Source of the DNA: Mycobacterium sp. IS-1264 | GTDB lineage: Bacteria; Actinomycetota; Actinomycetes; Mycobacteriales; Mycobacteriaceae | Direction of reading: 5' to 3' | Assembly: GCF_001954195.1 (NCBI RefSeq) | Contig: NZ_MBES01000021.1 | Coordinates: 1 to 64,000, forward strand | DNA: 64,000 nucleotides | Shown here: piece by piece, positions 16,728 through 25,039 of the stretch | Numbering within the stretch: position 1 is the first letter of the stretch | How the letters are laid out: each line of letters starts with the position of its first letter | Notes under the pieces: generated by a model | What the model saw: the letters and a program-made list of their open reading frames with translations, nothing else | What the model was told of the DNA's origin: nothing | Databases searched by the model: none | Position numbers and translations under genes: made by a program

Positions 16728-17060
16728 CTACTCGTAGCGCACCGTGATCGAGTCCGTGTCCGGCACGCCCTGGCACGTCAGAATGTAGCCCTCGGCCACT
16801 TCGTCGTCTTCGAGCGCGTCGTTGACCCGCATGGTCGCGCGGCCCGCCTCGAGCTTGGCCATGCAGGTGCCGCAGTTGCCGGCTTCGCAGCTGAACGGCG
16901 GCTCCAGGCCGGCCCGTCGCGCGGTTTCCAGCAGAGTCTCGCCCGGGACCAGTGGTACCGACACTTTCTTGCGATCGAGATAGATCGTCACCGTGCCGGC
17001 CTCGGCGCCGTTTGAATCGGGATCTGACACAGTCTCCTCGATGATGTGGGCCGTCACCAT
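16728..17060 (-). CDS. Plant-type [2Fe-2S] ferredoxin
   Basis: The 110-residue protein carries the CxxxxCxxC...C signature of plant-type [2Fe-2S] ferredoxins with Cys58, Cys63, Cys66 and Cys96 (CEAGNCGTC, then LTC). An N-terminal extension of about 22 residues precedes the beta-grasp fold. It would pass electrons to an oxygenase or receive them from a flavoprotein. No ferredoxin reductase is adjacent. It is divergent from the acyl-CoA synthetase gene, with the shared operator between them. Confidence 0.93.
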   Translation of the reverse strand: MVTAHIIEETVSDPDSNGAEAGTVTIYLDRKKVSVPLVPGETLLETARRAGLEPPFSCEAGNCGTCMAKLEAGRATMRVNDALEDDEVAEGYILTCQGVPDTDSITVRYE

Positions 17061-17093
17061 GGCCGCCCCTCCATATTTGCATTCTTCAGTATA

Positions 17094-17108
17094 GAGAATA
17101 CTATTCTC
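17094..17108. promoter_or_regulatory. Regulon operator, site 1 (GAGAAT-N3-ATTCTC)
   Basis: GAGAATACTATTCTC is a perfect 15-bp palindrome between the divergent ferredoxin (start 17060) and acyl-CoA synthetase (start 17162) genes. The identical 15-mer recurs at 59266 and related sites occur at 22812 and 58411. Confidence 0.75.
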
Positions 17109-17161
17109 CCTAAGCGATAGGATCTTCTCAAGTCGCGCTGGACAGCTGGAAGGGACGAGAC

Positions 17162-18568
17162 GTGACCGAGCCGGCCGCGCTCGTGTTCGAGGAACGGCGA
17201 TTCACCCTGCCCCAGCTCGATGCGCTGGCCAACGGGCTGGCCCGGACCCTGGCCAAAAACAATGTCGCCGCGGGTCAGCGGGTTGCGCTCATGGCGTCCA
17301 ATCGGCCGGAATTCGTCGCCGTCCTGCTCGCGATCTGGCGGCTTGGTGCCGCCGCGGTGCTGCTCAGCCCGGCGTGGAAGCGCCAGGAGGTCGACCACGC
17401 GCTGGCGCTGACCGACCCGGCCCACGCCGTCGGGGACCATCCGGTGCTGGCCGATTTGATGCCGATGTTGCACCTGGACGAACCCGTTACCCCCGCAGAA
17501 CCAACGCCCTCGTGTTCGCCGCCGCCGGACGGCGACGCGGTGCTTGTCTTCAGTTCGGGTACCACCGGGCTGCCGAAGGCGGTCCGGCACACTCACGCTT
17601 CGTTGAGTGTGGCCGTGCAGCACTGGCGTGACGCGCTGCAGCTGACACGGCGTGACCGCATTCAAATCGCCACGCCCCCTTCGCATATCCTCGGCCTGCT
17701 CAATATCCTGACGGCGCTGCAGATCCGCGCGTGGACGCGGCTACATCGCCGATTCGACATCGACCAGATCCTGCGTCACATCGAAATCGACCGCATCACA
17801 ATCGAGATGGCGGTCGCGCCCATCGCGCTGGCCATCGCCTCGCACCCAGACCTCGAGTCCTACGACCTGTCGTCGCTGCGCTTCATCATGTGGGGTGCGA
17901 CGCCGGTCAGCGCCGACATCGCCGAAACGGTGACTCGACGTACCGGCGTCGGTTGGGTGCCGGCGTACGGCACCACGGAACTGCCCGTCATCGCGTGCAA
18001 TCCGCTCGACGGGGCCCGACTGGATGCGGTCGGGCGCCCGGTGCCGGGCGTTGACCTGCGGGTGGTCTCGCTCGAGACCGGCCAACCAGTCAGCCCGGGC
18101 GAGGCCGGTGAAATCCAGGCGCGGTCGACGTCGCTGATGGCCGGGTACTTACCGGCCGAGGCGACCCAGGACGCGATATGCGACGGCTGGTACCGGACCG
18201 GGGATGTGGGCTGGCTCGACGCCGACGGTTGGCTGCGGATCACCGACCGCCTCAAAGAAATGATCAAGGTGCGCGGCTTTCAGGTCGCGCCGGCCGAAAT
18301 CGAAACGGTGCTGCACGGCCATCCGGCCGTCAAAGACTGCGCGGTGTTCGGCGTTCCCGACGGGATCAACGGCGAGGCGGTTGTTGCCGCCGTCGCGGTG
18401 CATACCCGTGTTGACGCCGCGGATCTGATCGCCAGGGTGGATGAGAAGCTGGCGTCCTACAAGCACCTGAACCGGATCGTGTTCGTACCGGATATTCCTC
18501 GCCTGCCCTCGGGCAAGGTGTTGCGCCGAGTCCTAAAGGAGCGCTATGGATGTACGTCTGACAGCTGA
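17162..18568 (+). CDS. Acyl-CoA synthetase (AMP-forming)
   Basis: The 468-residue adenylate-forming enzyme has the P-loop SSGTTGLPK (residues 131-139), the YGTTE motif, the YRTGDVG hinge motif followed by DRLKEMIKVRG, and the C-terminal catalytic Lys452 in LPSGKVLRR. It lacks the longer N-terminus of typical FadD proteins and is compact. It would activate the pathway's carboxylic acid to the CoA thioester. The start is GTG. It overlaps the next gene by 23 nt and opens a four-gene operon under operator site 1. Confidence 0.92.
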   Translation: MTEPAALVFEERRFTLPQLDALANGLARTLAKNNVAAGQRVALMASNRPEFVAVLLAIWRLGAAAVLLSPAWKRQEVDHALALTDPAHAVGDHPVLADLMPMLHLDEPVTPAEPTPSCSPPPDGDAVLVFSSGTTGLPKAVRHTHASLSVAVQHWRDALQLTRRDRIQIATPPSHILGLLNILTALQIRAWTRLHRRFDIDQILRHIEIDRITIEMAVAPIALAIASHPDLESYDLSSLRFIMWGATPVSADIAETVTRRTGVGWVPAYGTTELPVIACNPLDGARLDAVGRPVPGVDLRVVSLETGQPVSPGEAGEIQARSTSLMAGYLPAEATQDAICDGWYRTGDVGWLDADGWLRITDRLKEMIKVRGFQVAPAEIETVLHGHPAVKDCAVFGVPDGINGEAVVAAVAVHTRVDAADLIARVDEKLASYKHLNRIVFVPDIPRLPSGKVLRRVLKERYGCTSDS

Positions 18569-19451
18569 ACAGCAGCAATTGCGTGACGCCGCAGCCAAGC
18601 TGGCCGACGATCTGGGTCCCGGGGCGGTCAACGACCTGACCGACGAGGAGCGAATTACCCGGCTGGACAAGCAGGTTACGACGACGGGTTGGCGATCGCT
18701 GCGCTCCGATGGGGCCACCGGCGTCGAGGTGGCCATCGTCGCCGAGGAATTCGGGCGCCGACTGGTCGACGTGCCGTTTCTGGGTCCGGTGCTGGCCGAC
18801 GATCTCGCCCGCCAGATCGATGCCGACGCCGCGGGCGTGACCATCGCCGTCGATGACCGGGTGATCGACGCGCGCGGCGCTCGACGAGCCCTGTTCCTTT
18901 CCGGCACCGCGGTTTTGGGGACGGACGTGGGCGACGTTCGGACCGTGGCCGATTTGACCCGGGCCGAAGCGAGCGCGGTGGGATCGCCGGCGGTTCTCGG
19001 CGAGGTCTCCGCGGACGTTGCCACGCGATGGCGGGCACTCGCGCTGGTCACCACGACGGCGGACCTGGTGGGAATCGCCCGGGGCGCTCAGGCCGTCGCG
19101 GTCGACTACGCGAAAATCCGCGAACAATATGGCAAAGCGATCGGCTCCTACCAGGCGATCGCCCACCTGCTGGCCGAAAGCCTTGCGCTGATTGAAGGTT
19201 CGGTGAGCGTGTTGCGGCATGCCGCGTGGGCGGTTGACGAACTGACGCCCGCCGAGGCCATTCGAGCCGCCCAGGTTGCGAAGGTCTATTGCGCGCGCGC
19301 CGCCCGAACGGTGTGCGAGACCGCCGTGCAGGTGCACGGCGGCATCGGCAATACGTGGGAGTGCGTGGTGCATGTCTATCTGCGGCGCGCGCTGACATCG
19401 ACCGAGTTGTGGCCGGTAACGCTGAAGGAGATCGACCTTGGACTTTCGTGA
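18546..19451 (+). CDS. Acyl-CoA dehydrogenase family, subunit of a heteromeric FadE pair (a)
   Basis: The 301-residue protein is shorter than a normal acyl-CoA dehydrogenase and has lost most of the middle beta-domain, including the FAD-contacting FSEPGAGSD motif. It keeps the C-terminal helical domain with REQYGKAIGSYQAIAH, RAAQVAKVY and QVHGGIGNTWE near residue 270. This is the pattern of the partner subunit in mycobacterial alpha2-beta2 dehydrogenases such as ChsE. It overlaps both neighbours, so it is made together with the subunit at 19438. Confidence 0.88.
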   Translation: MDVRLTAEQQQLRDAAAKLADDLGPGAVNDLTDEERITRLDKQVTTTGWRSLRSDGATGVEVAIVAEEFGRRLVDVPFLGPVLADDLARQIDADAAGVTIAVDDRVIDARGARRALFLSGTAVLGTDVGDVRTVADLTRAEASAVGSPAVLGEVSADVATRWRALALVTTTADLVGIARGAQAVAVDYAKIREQYGKAIGSYQAIAHLLAESLALIEGSVSVLRHAAWAVDELTPAEAIRAAQVAKVYCARAARTVCETAVQVHGGIGNTWECVVHVYLRRALTSTELWPVTLKEIDLGLS

Positions 19452-20526
19452 CTCAGCTCAGGAGGCCGCATTCCGCGAGCGGCTGCGATCGTGGCTTTCG
19501 GCGCACGCCAAGGAGTTTTCCGGCTCGGGTGACGAGTATTGGGAGCGCATGGCCGACTGGCATCGGGCGTTGTACGACAATGGTTTTTTCGGCCTGTCCT
19601 GGCCGCACGACTACGGCGGGCAAGACCTGCCCGCGGTGTATGACGTGATTGTTGACGAAGAACTGGTGCGCGCCGGCGCTCCGCCGCGCCCCAGCGTGGG
19701 TTATTTGGTACACGGCATCGGCAGGCACGGCAGCGACGAACTGCGCAAGCGCTTCCTGCCCGGCATCATTAGCGGCACCGAGCGTTGGTGTCAGGGTTTC
19801 AGCGAGCCCGGCGCCGGTTCGGACCTGGCCTCGCTGACCACCACCGCCACCCGCGAGGGCGACAACTACGTAGTGCATGGACACAAGATCTGGACGAGCT
19901 ACTCCGACGTCGCGGACTGGTGCCTGTTGCTGGCCCGCACCGACCCCGGGGCCAAGCGTCACCGGGGCCTTTCGGCGTTCGTGATCTCCATGAAACAGCC
20001 TGGCGTGCAGCAGCGCCCGCTGCGCATGATGAACGGGGTCACCAACGAATTCGGTCAGGTGTTCTTCGACGGCGCGACGGTGCCGGCGGATCGGATGGTC
20101 GGCGCTCCCGGTGACGGCTGGGCGGTCGCCATGACCGTCGTCGGACACGAGCGCGAACCGTCCACGCTGGGTTATGCGGCCAGATACGGAAGGCTTGTCC
20201 GAGAGCTGTTGGCGCGCAACGACGGTCCGATTTCCGAAGAGTTGGCGTGGGCGGCCGTCCAGTCGGAAATGCTGACCCATCACGTCCGGCGGCGGCTGTC
20301 CGAACAGCTGGACGGGGTGTCGCACGGGCCGGAGGGCTCGCTCGACAAGCTGCTGATGACCTGGGTCGAGCAATCCGTCGGACATGCGGCACTGGCCGTC
20401 ACCGGGACCCGCGATCCCGATCTCCTGGGCGCCTATTTGTACAGCCGGGCGCAGAGCGTCATGGGTGGGACATCACAGATACAGAAGAACATCATCGCTT
20501 CGCGAATCTTGGGATTGGGAGTCTGA
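19438..20526 (+). CDS. Acyl-CoA dehydrogenase family, subunit of a heteromeric FadE pair (b)
   Basis: The 362-residue protein has the intact middle domain (QGFSEPGAGSDLASL, VHGHKIWTS) that binds FAD and substrate. The usual catalytic Glu of the IYEGT loop is replaced in VMGGTSQIQ, as in other mycobacterial heteromeric FadE chains, where the base lies elsewhere. It starts at TTG inside the preceding gene (14-nt overlap). Together the two chains should introduce an alpha,beta double bond in an acyl-CoA. Confidence 0.88.
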   Translation: MDFRDSAQEAAFRERLRSWLSAHAKEFSGSGDEYWERMADWHRALYDNGFFGLSWPHDYGGQDLPAVYDVIVDEELVRAGAPPRPSVGYLVHGIGRHGSDELRKRFLPGIISGTERWCQGFSEPGAGSDLASLTTTATREGDNYVVHGHKIWTSYSDVADWCLLLARTDPGAKRHRGLSAFVISMKQPGVQQRPLRMMNGVTNEFGQVFFDGATVPADRMVGAPGDGWAVAMTVVGHEREPSTLGYAARYGRLVRELLARNDGPISEELAWAAVQSEMLTHHVRRRLSEQLDGVSHGPEGSLDKLLMTWVEQSVGHAALAVTGTRDPDLLGAYLYSRAQSVMGGTSQIQKNIIASRILGLGV

Positions 20527-21294
20527 ATGTACGACATGCCAGCCGAAATCGACGTCCGTGCCGAAGGCGCGTTGCGGATCATCACCCTGAATCGGCCGGA
20601 GTCCCTCAACTCGGTCAACGACAACCTGCACGTCGGGCTCGCGCGGCTGTGGCAACGATTGACCGACGACCCCTCGGCCCGCGCGGCGGTGATCACCGGG
20701 GCCGGCAGGGCGTTTTCGGCCGGTGGAGATTTTTCGTATCTCAAGGATCTGTCGGGGGATGCCGAGCTGCGCGCCAAGACTATCCGCGATGGCCGCGAGA
20801 TCGTGCTGGGCATGGCGCGGTGCCGAATCCCGGTGGTGGCGGCCGTAAATGGTCCGGCCGTCGGGCTAGGCTGCAGCCTGGTCGCGCTGAGCGACATCGT
20901 ATATATCGCCGAAGATGCCTACCTCGCCGACCCGCATGTGCAGGTCGGGCTGGTCGCGGCGGATGGGGGACCGCTGACCTGGCCGCTGCACATCAGCCTG
21001 CTGCTGGCCAAGGAGTACGCGTTGACCGGCACCCGCATCAGCGCGCAACGCGCCGTCGAACTTGGTTTGGCCAACCACGTGGCGTCCGATCCGGTCGCGG
21101 AGGCAATCGGTTGCGCCAAAAAGATTTTGGAGTTGCCCCAGCAGGCGGTCGAGAGCACCAAGCGGGTGCTCAACATCCATCTGGAGCGGGCCGTCCTGGC
21201 CAGTCTGGACTATGCGCTGTCGGCCGAAAGCCAGTCCTTCGTAACCGAGGACTTCCGGTCGATCGTCACCAAGCTGGCGGCGGGCAAGAACTGA
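20527..21294 (+). CDS. Crotonase-superfamily protein lacking both hydratase glutamates
   Basis: The 255-residue protein has the crotonase fold: GAGRAFSAGGDF oxyanion region and AVNGPAVGLGCSL. The two catalytic glutamates of enoyl-CoA hydratase (Glu144 in GGGCE and Glu164 in the PE motif of the rat enzyme) are Ser in GLGCSL and His in DPHVQVGL, followed by AADGG. This His/Asp pattern occurs in a distinct branch that includes 6-oxocamphor hydrolase, so C-C bond hydrolysis or another reaction is as likely as hydration. It is the last gene of the operon begun at 17162. Confidence 0.85.
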   Translation: MYDMPAEIDVRAEGALRIITLNRPESLNSVNDNLHVGLARLWQRLTDDPSARAAVITGAGRAFSAGGDFSYLKDLSGDAELRAKTIRDGREIVLGMARCRIPVVAAVNGPAVGLGCSLVALSDIVYIAEDAYLADPHVQVGLVAADGGPLTWPLHISLLLAKEYALTGTRISAQRAVELGLANHVASDPVAEAIGCAKKILELPQQAVESTKRVLNIHLERAVLASLDYALSAESQSFVTEDFRSIVTKLAAGKN

Positions 21295-21311
21295 CTCGCT
21301 GAGACCGCGAT

Positions 21312-22172
21312 TCAGTCGTTATGCCGCAGGAACTCACGCATCACCTGATCGAACCGGTCCGGCTCCTCGATGAACGGCATGTGGGAGCTGGACTCGAATA
21401 ACTCAAACCGCGAGCCCGGTATGCGCGCGTGCATCTCCCACATGTGTTCGGGCACGCATTCGTCGTACCTGCCCGCAAGGATAAGTGTCGGCGGCGAGAT
21501 TTCGGCCAATCGGTCGAACACGTCCCAATCCCGAATGGTCCCGACGATGCGAAAGTTGCTCAGCCCGAACATGGTTCCGTAGACCTCGTTGTTCATAGTC
21601 CGGAACGAGGCTTCGAGCTCCGCCGGCCACGGACGAACGCGGCACAGATGCGTTTCGTTCCAGGTGCGGATTGCGGCCTGATATTCGGGCGCGTATGTCG
21701 TGCCGGCGGCTTCGTGCCGGTCGATGCTGGATTGTGTGGCCGGATCAAGCTCGGATTTCAAGCGCGCCACCATCTTCGAGAATTCGGGTATCGACGCGAA
21801 GCTGTTGGAGATCGTCAGACTCGCAGCCCCGGACGCGACGTCAAGCACGTACTGTTGGGCCAACATTCCGCCCCACGAATTGCCGAAGATGTGAAAGCGG
21901 TTCAGCCCCAGTGCCTGTACCACGGCATCCATCTCGGCGACCGAGCGTTCCATCGTCCAAAGCCTGCGGTCGGACGGGCGCTCGGACTTGCCACACCCGA
22001 GCTGATCCCAGAAGATGACTTCGCGCTCGTCGGCCAGACGTGCCAGCGAGCTCATGTAGGTGTGCGGCATACCCGGACCTCCATGAACCGCGAGCAGCGG
22101 ATAACCCGCCCCGCCGCCAACCCGAGTGAACCAGACGTTCCCGCCCGGGACCGCGATCATTCCCTGAGTCAT
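21312..22172 (-). CDS. pip: Proline iminopeptidase family alpha/beta hydrolase (Rv0840c-like)
   Basis: The 286-residue protein has the S33 peptidase layout: HGGPGMPH oxyanion loop, nucleophile in GNSWGG, the [11 protein letters not shown] segment and the late His in ESSSHMPF. The length equals that of M. tuberculosis Pip as I recall it. It would release N-terminal proline from small peptides in the cytosol. The ATG at 22172 is preferred over the longer open frame, whose extra 47 residues look non-coding. This is a backbone gene within the accessory block. Confidence 0.9.
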   Translation of the reverse strand: MTQGMIAVPGGNVWFTRVGGGAGYPLLAVHGGPGMPHTYMSSLARLADEREVIFWDQLGCGKSERPSDRRLWTMERSVAEMDAVVQALGLNRFHIFGNSWGGMLAQQYVLDVASGAASLTISNSFASIPEFSKMVARLKSELDPATQSSIDRHEAAGTTYAPEYQAAIRTWNETHLCRVRPWPAELEASFRTMNNEVYGTMFGLSNFRIVGTIRDWDVFDRLAEISPPTLILAGRYDECVPEHMWEMHARIPGSRFELFESSSHMPFIEEPDRFDQVMREFLRHND

Positions 22173-22248
22173 CCGTCCACCATCGCAAATCCGCGCCTTT
22201 CCCGCAGCCTGCCCACAAGTGCCGCCGCAGTCCTGGCAGGATAGGGCA

Positions 22249-22767
22249 ATGACCAGCGTCGCTAACCCGGTTCCGCCGCAGGATCTTTCGGGGATCGTCG
22301 GCCACCGCTTCATCTATACCTATGCAAACGGGTGGCAGTACGAAATGTATGTCAAGAACGCCTCTACCATCGACTACCGCATCCACTCCGGGCATGTCGG
22401 AGGCCGTTGGGTCAAAGACCAGAAAGTCAACCTCGTCCAACTCGACGACGACAGTTTCAAAGTGTCCTGGAGCGAACCCACCGGCACTTGCGTGGCGGTC
22501 AACATCCTCCCCGCCAAACGCCGCATCCACGGCGTCATCTTCTTCCCGCAGTGGGTCCGCACGCATGGCGAGCGCACGGTCTGCTTCCAGAACGAACACC
22601 TGGATGAGATGCGCGCGTACCGCGACGACGGCCCGACCTACCCCATCTACGAAGTCCCGGAGTTCGCCTATATCACCTTGTTCGAAGACGTCGGAACCGA
22701 CGACGAGACCGTCATCGACACCGGTCCCGAAAACCTGCCCCCGGGATGGTCCAACCGCACCAACTAG
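22249..22767 (+). CDS. Phenolic acid decarboxylase (PadC/PDC family)
   Basis: The 172-residue protein is a complete phenolic acid decarboxylase. It has [38 protein letters not shown] and the [10 protein letters not shown] strand. The catalytic set Tyr18, Tyr20, Arg48 and Glu71 of the L. plantarum enzyme corresponds to Tyr23, Tyr25, Arg53 and Glu76. It should convert p-coumaric, ferulic or caffeic acid to the 4-vinylphenol without cofactor. It is divergent from pip. PadR-type control is usual for this family, but no padR gene is nearby. Confidence 0.93.
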   Translation: MTSVANPVPPQDLSGIVGHRFIYTYANGWQYEMYVKNASTIDYRIHSGHVGGRWVKDQKVNLVQLDDDSFKVSWSEPTGTCVAVNILPAKRRIHGVIFFPQWVRTHGERTVCFQNEHLDEMRAYRDDGPTYPIYEVPEFAYITLFEDVGTDDETVIDTGPENLPPGWSNRTN

Positions 22768-22811
22768 CCAGGCCACCAGCACCCTCCTTGCAACTCGGAC
22801 TCTCAAAATGA

Positions 22812-22826
22812 GAGAATATGGTTCTC
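22812..22826. promoter_or_regulatory. Regulon operator, site 2 (imperfect)
   Basis: GAGAATATGGTTCTC keeps the outer GAGAA and TTCTC arms of the 17094 palindrome but is mismatched in the centre. It lies 31 bp upstream of the thiolase GTG. Confidence 0.6.
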
Positions 22827-22856
22827 GCAAGTTGCGCCGCTGAACTGGAGAAGACC

Positions 22857-23996
22857 GTGCCCGAAGCCGTCATCGTGTCCGCCCTGCGCACCCCGATCGG
22901 CACCGCGCGCAAGGGAACGCTGCGCGACACCAGCGCATTCGACCTCGCGCACCACGTTGTCTCCGAGGCCGCCACGGACCTCGATCCCGCGCAGGTCGAT
23001 GACGTGATCCTGGGCGAGGGCCTCTATGGTGGCGGCGTGCTGGCCCGGCACGCGGCCATCACGAGCGGTCTGACCCAGGTGCCCGGTTTGGCCAACAACC
23101 GGCACTGCGCGGCGGGCCAGGCGGCGGTGCAGAGCGCGGCGGCGAGCGTGCGGGCCGGGATGGACCAGCTCGTCATCGCCGGCGGCGTGAACTCCGCGTC
23201 AACGTCGCCGCGGTCACGCATGCAGGTGGACGGCGAATGGGTCGACTGGTTCCCGCCGACCCACCCCGACCGTCCCGATGCGCCCAACCTCGACATGTCG
23301 ATCACGGTGGGGTGGAACGCCGCGGTCAGGGCGGGCGTGAGTCGCGAAGAGATGGATGCCTGGGCGCTGCGTTCCCACCGCAATGCCATCGCCGCGATCG
23401 ACGAGGGCCGCTTCAAAGAGGAGATCGTTCCGATCGAGACGCCGCACGGGCTGTTTTCGGTCGATGAGCATCCTCGACGTGACACCAGCATGGAGAAGCT
23501 GGCCGCGCTCAAGCCGCTGCATCCGGAGATCGAGGGCTTCTCGATCACCGCCGGGAATGCTTGCGGAGCCAACGACGGTGCCGCGGTGTTGACCATCGCG
23601 AGCGACCGGCTCGGGCTGCCCGCGCTGGCCACCGTGCGGTCCTGGGCGTCCGTGGGCGTCGACCCGGCGATCACGGGCTTGGCTCCGGTGGAAGCGATCC
23701 CGAAAGCCCTTGGCCGCGCGGGCCTTTCGATCTCGGCAGTGGATCTGTTCGAAATCAACGAAGCATTTGCGTCGATGTGTGTGGCCACCGTCAAGATTCT
23801 CGATCTCGACCCGGGCAAGGTCAACGTCAGCGGCAGCGGCTGCTCGCTGGGACACCCCGTCGCGGCAACCGGGGCCAGGATGCTCGTGACGCTGGTGCAC
23901 GAATTGCGCCGACGTGGCGGGGGAATCGGCGTCGCGGCCATGTGCGCGGGCGGCGGGATGGGCTCGGCGACGGTCATCGAGGTCGCTGCGCCATAA
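22857..23996 (+). CDS. Acetyl-CoA acetyltransferase family thiolase
   Basis: The 379-residue thiolase has nucleophile Cys84 in NNRHCAAG, GHP with His333, and the second Cys363 in MCAGGGMG. The NEAFA motif (EINEAFASM) is also present. It would cleave a 3-ketoacyl-CoA or condense two acyl-CoAs. The GTG at 22857 has GGAG seven bases upstream; the ATG at 22818 lies inside the operator and is unlikely. It is followed after 7 nt by the MeaB-type GTPase, so thiolase and mutase chaperone are probably co-expressed. Confidence 0.92.
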   Translation: MPEAVIVSALRTPIGTARKGTLRDTSAFDLAHHVVSEAATDLDPAQVDDVILGEGLYGGGVLARHAAITSGLTQVPGLANNRHCAAGQAAVQSAAASVRAGMDQLVIAGGVNSASTSPRSRMQVDGEWVDWFPPTHPDRPDAPNLDMSITVGWNAAVRAGVSREEMDAWALRSHRNAIAAIDEGRFKEEIVPIETPHGLFSVDEHPRRDTSMEKLAALKPLHPEIEGFSITAGNACGANDGAAVLTIASDRLGLPALATVRSWASVGVDPAITGLAPVEAIPKALGRAGLSISAVDLFEINEAFASMCVATVKILDLDPGKVNVSGSGCSLGHPVAATGARMLVTLVHELRRRGGGIGVAAMCAGGGMGSATVIEVAAP

Positions 23997-24003
23997 TGCG
24001 CAA

Positions 24004-24891
24004 ATGACCATCGCCGACCTAATTACCGGTGCGCGCAACGGGTCTCCGCGGGCGGCGGGTCGGCTGCTGAGTCTGGTCGAGGGCGAGCGGCGCGACGAAG
24101 TGTTGGCGAGCATCGAGCCCTCGTCGGCATGCGCGGGCGCGATCATCGGCATCACTGGACCGCCGGGCGCGGGCAAGTCGACGACGATCGCGGCGCTGGT
24201 CGGCGCCTATCGCGAGCGTGGGTGCCGGGTGGCCGTATTGGCCGTGGACCCGACGTCGCCGTTCAGCGGCGGTGCGCTGCTGGGCGATCGAATTCGAATG
24301 GCCGCGCATATCAACGACTCCGATGTGCTGATTCGGTCGGTGGCAACGCGTGGGCACCTCGGGGGGCTGGCCGCCGCGGTTCCGGCCGCCATCCGCCTGC
24401 TGGGCGCGATTGGTTACGACGTGGTCATGCTCGAGACGGTGGGGGTGGGGCAGTCCGAGATCGAGATCGCCGCCGTCGCCGACCCAACCGTCGTCATCCT
24501 CAATCCCGGGGCGGGCGACGCGGTGCAGGCCGCCAAGGCGGGTGTGCTCGAGGTCGCCGACATCGTGGTGGTCAACAAGGCCGACCGTGACGGTGCCGAA
24601 CAGACCGTGCGGGATCTGCGCGCCGAAACCAAGGCCCCGATCGTCAGCCTGGTTGCCGCCCAGGGTGAAGGCGTCGCTGACCTGGTCGCGGCCATCGACG
24701 ACCATCGCCGCACCGACAGCCGCGACCGTCGGCTGGCCCGGGCGCGTGCACAGATCCTCTCGCTGGCCCAAACACGGCTGCGCGGCCGGGCGGACCTCGA
24801 CCAACTCGCCGAGGCAGTGGTCGACGGCCACGACGATCCGTACAGGGCGGCCGAAAAGCTGCTGGCCCCGAGCACTCTGCCCCCGGACTGA
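24004..24891 (+). CDS. meaB: MeaB/ArgK-type GTPase, chaperone of B12-dependent mutase
   Basis: The 295-residue G3E-family GTPase has Walker A GPPGAGKST with Lys58, the AVDPTSPFSGGALLGDRIRM stretch typical of MeaB, the switch region ETVGVGQSE and the guanine-specificity motif NKAD. MeaB proteins load and protect adenosylcobalamin in acyl-CoA mutases. The only mutase in the window is at 12364-14367, 10 kb upstream, so this is probably its dedicated chaperone, although mycobacteria also carry the general mutAB-meaB locus. Confidence 0.93.
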   Translation: MTIADLITGARNGSPRAAGRLLSLVEGERRDEVLASIEPSSACAGAIIGITGPPGAGKSTTIAALVGAYRERGCRVAVLAVDPTSPFSGGALLGDRIRMAAHINDSDVLIRSVATRGHLGGLAAAVPAAIRLLGAIGYDVVMLETVGVGQSEIEIAAVADPTVVILNPGAGDAVQAAKAGVLEVADIVVVNKADRDGAEQTVRDLRAETKAPIVSLVAAQGEGVADLVAAIDDHRRTDSRDRRLARARAQILSLAQTRLRGRADLDQLAEAVVDGHDDPYRAAEKLLAPSTLPPD

Positions 24892-25039
24892 ACGTCGCCC
24901 TGTCCCCCGATCGGGGGAATGGGCATTCATCACTATTGCGAACCGATCGGCGGAGGTGCGCCCAGCCCTGCCGACCTACGTTGAGCTTGTGCCTAAGAAG
25001 GCGGTCAAACGCCCAAACGATCGGTTAGGAGACCGGGAC

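Noticed and set aside
24350..25039. Upstream extension of the Rv0843-like frame over meaB
   Set aside because: The extension is out of frame with meaB, Ser/Pro/Arg-rich and non-homologous; ATG 25040 has a good ribosome binding site.
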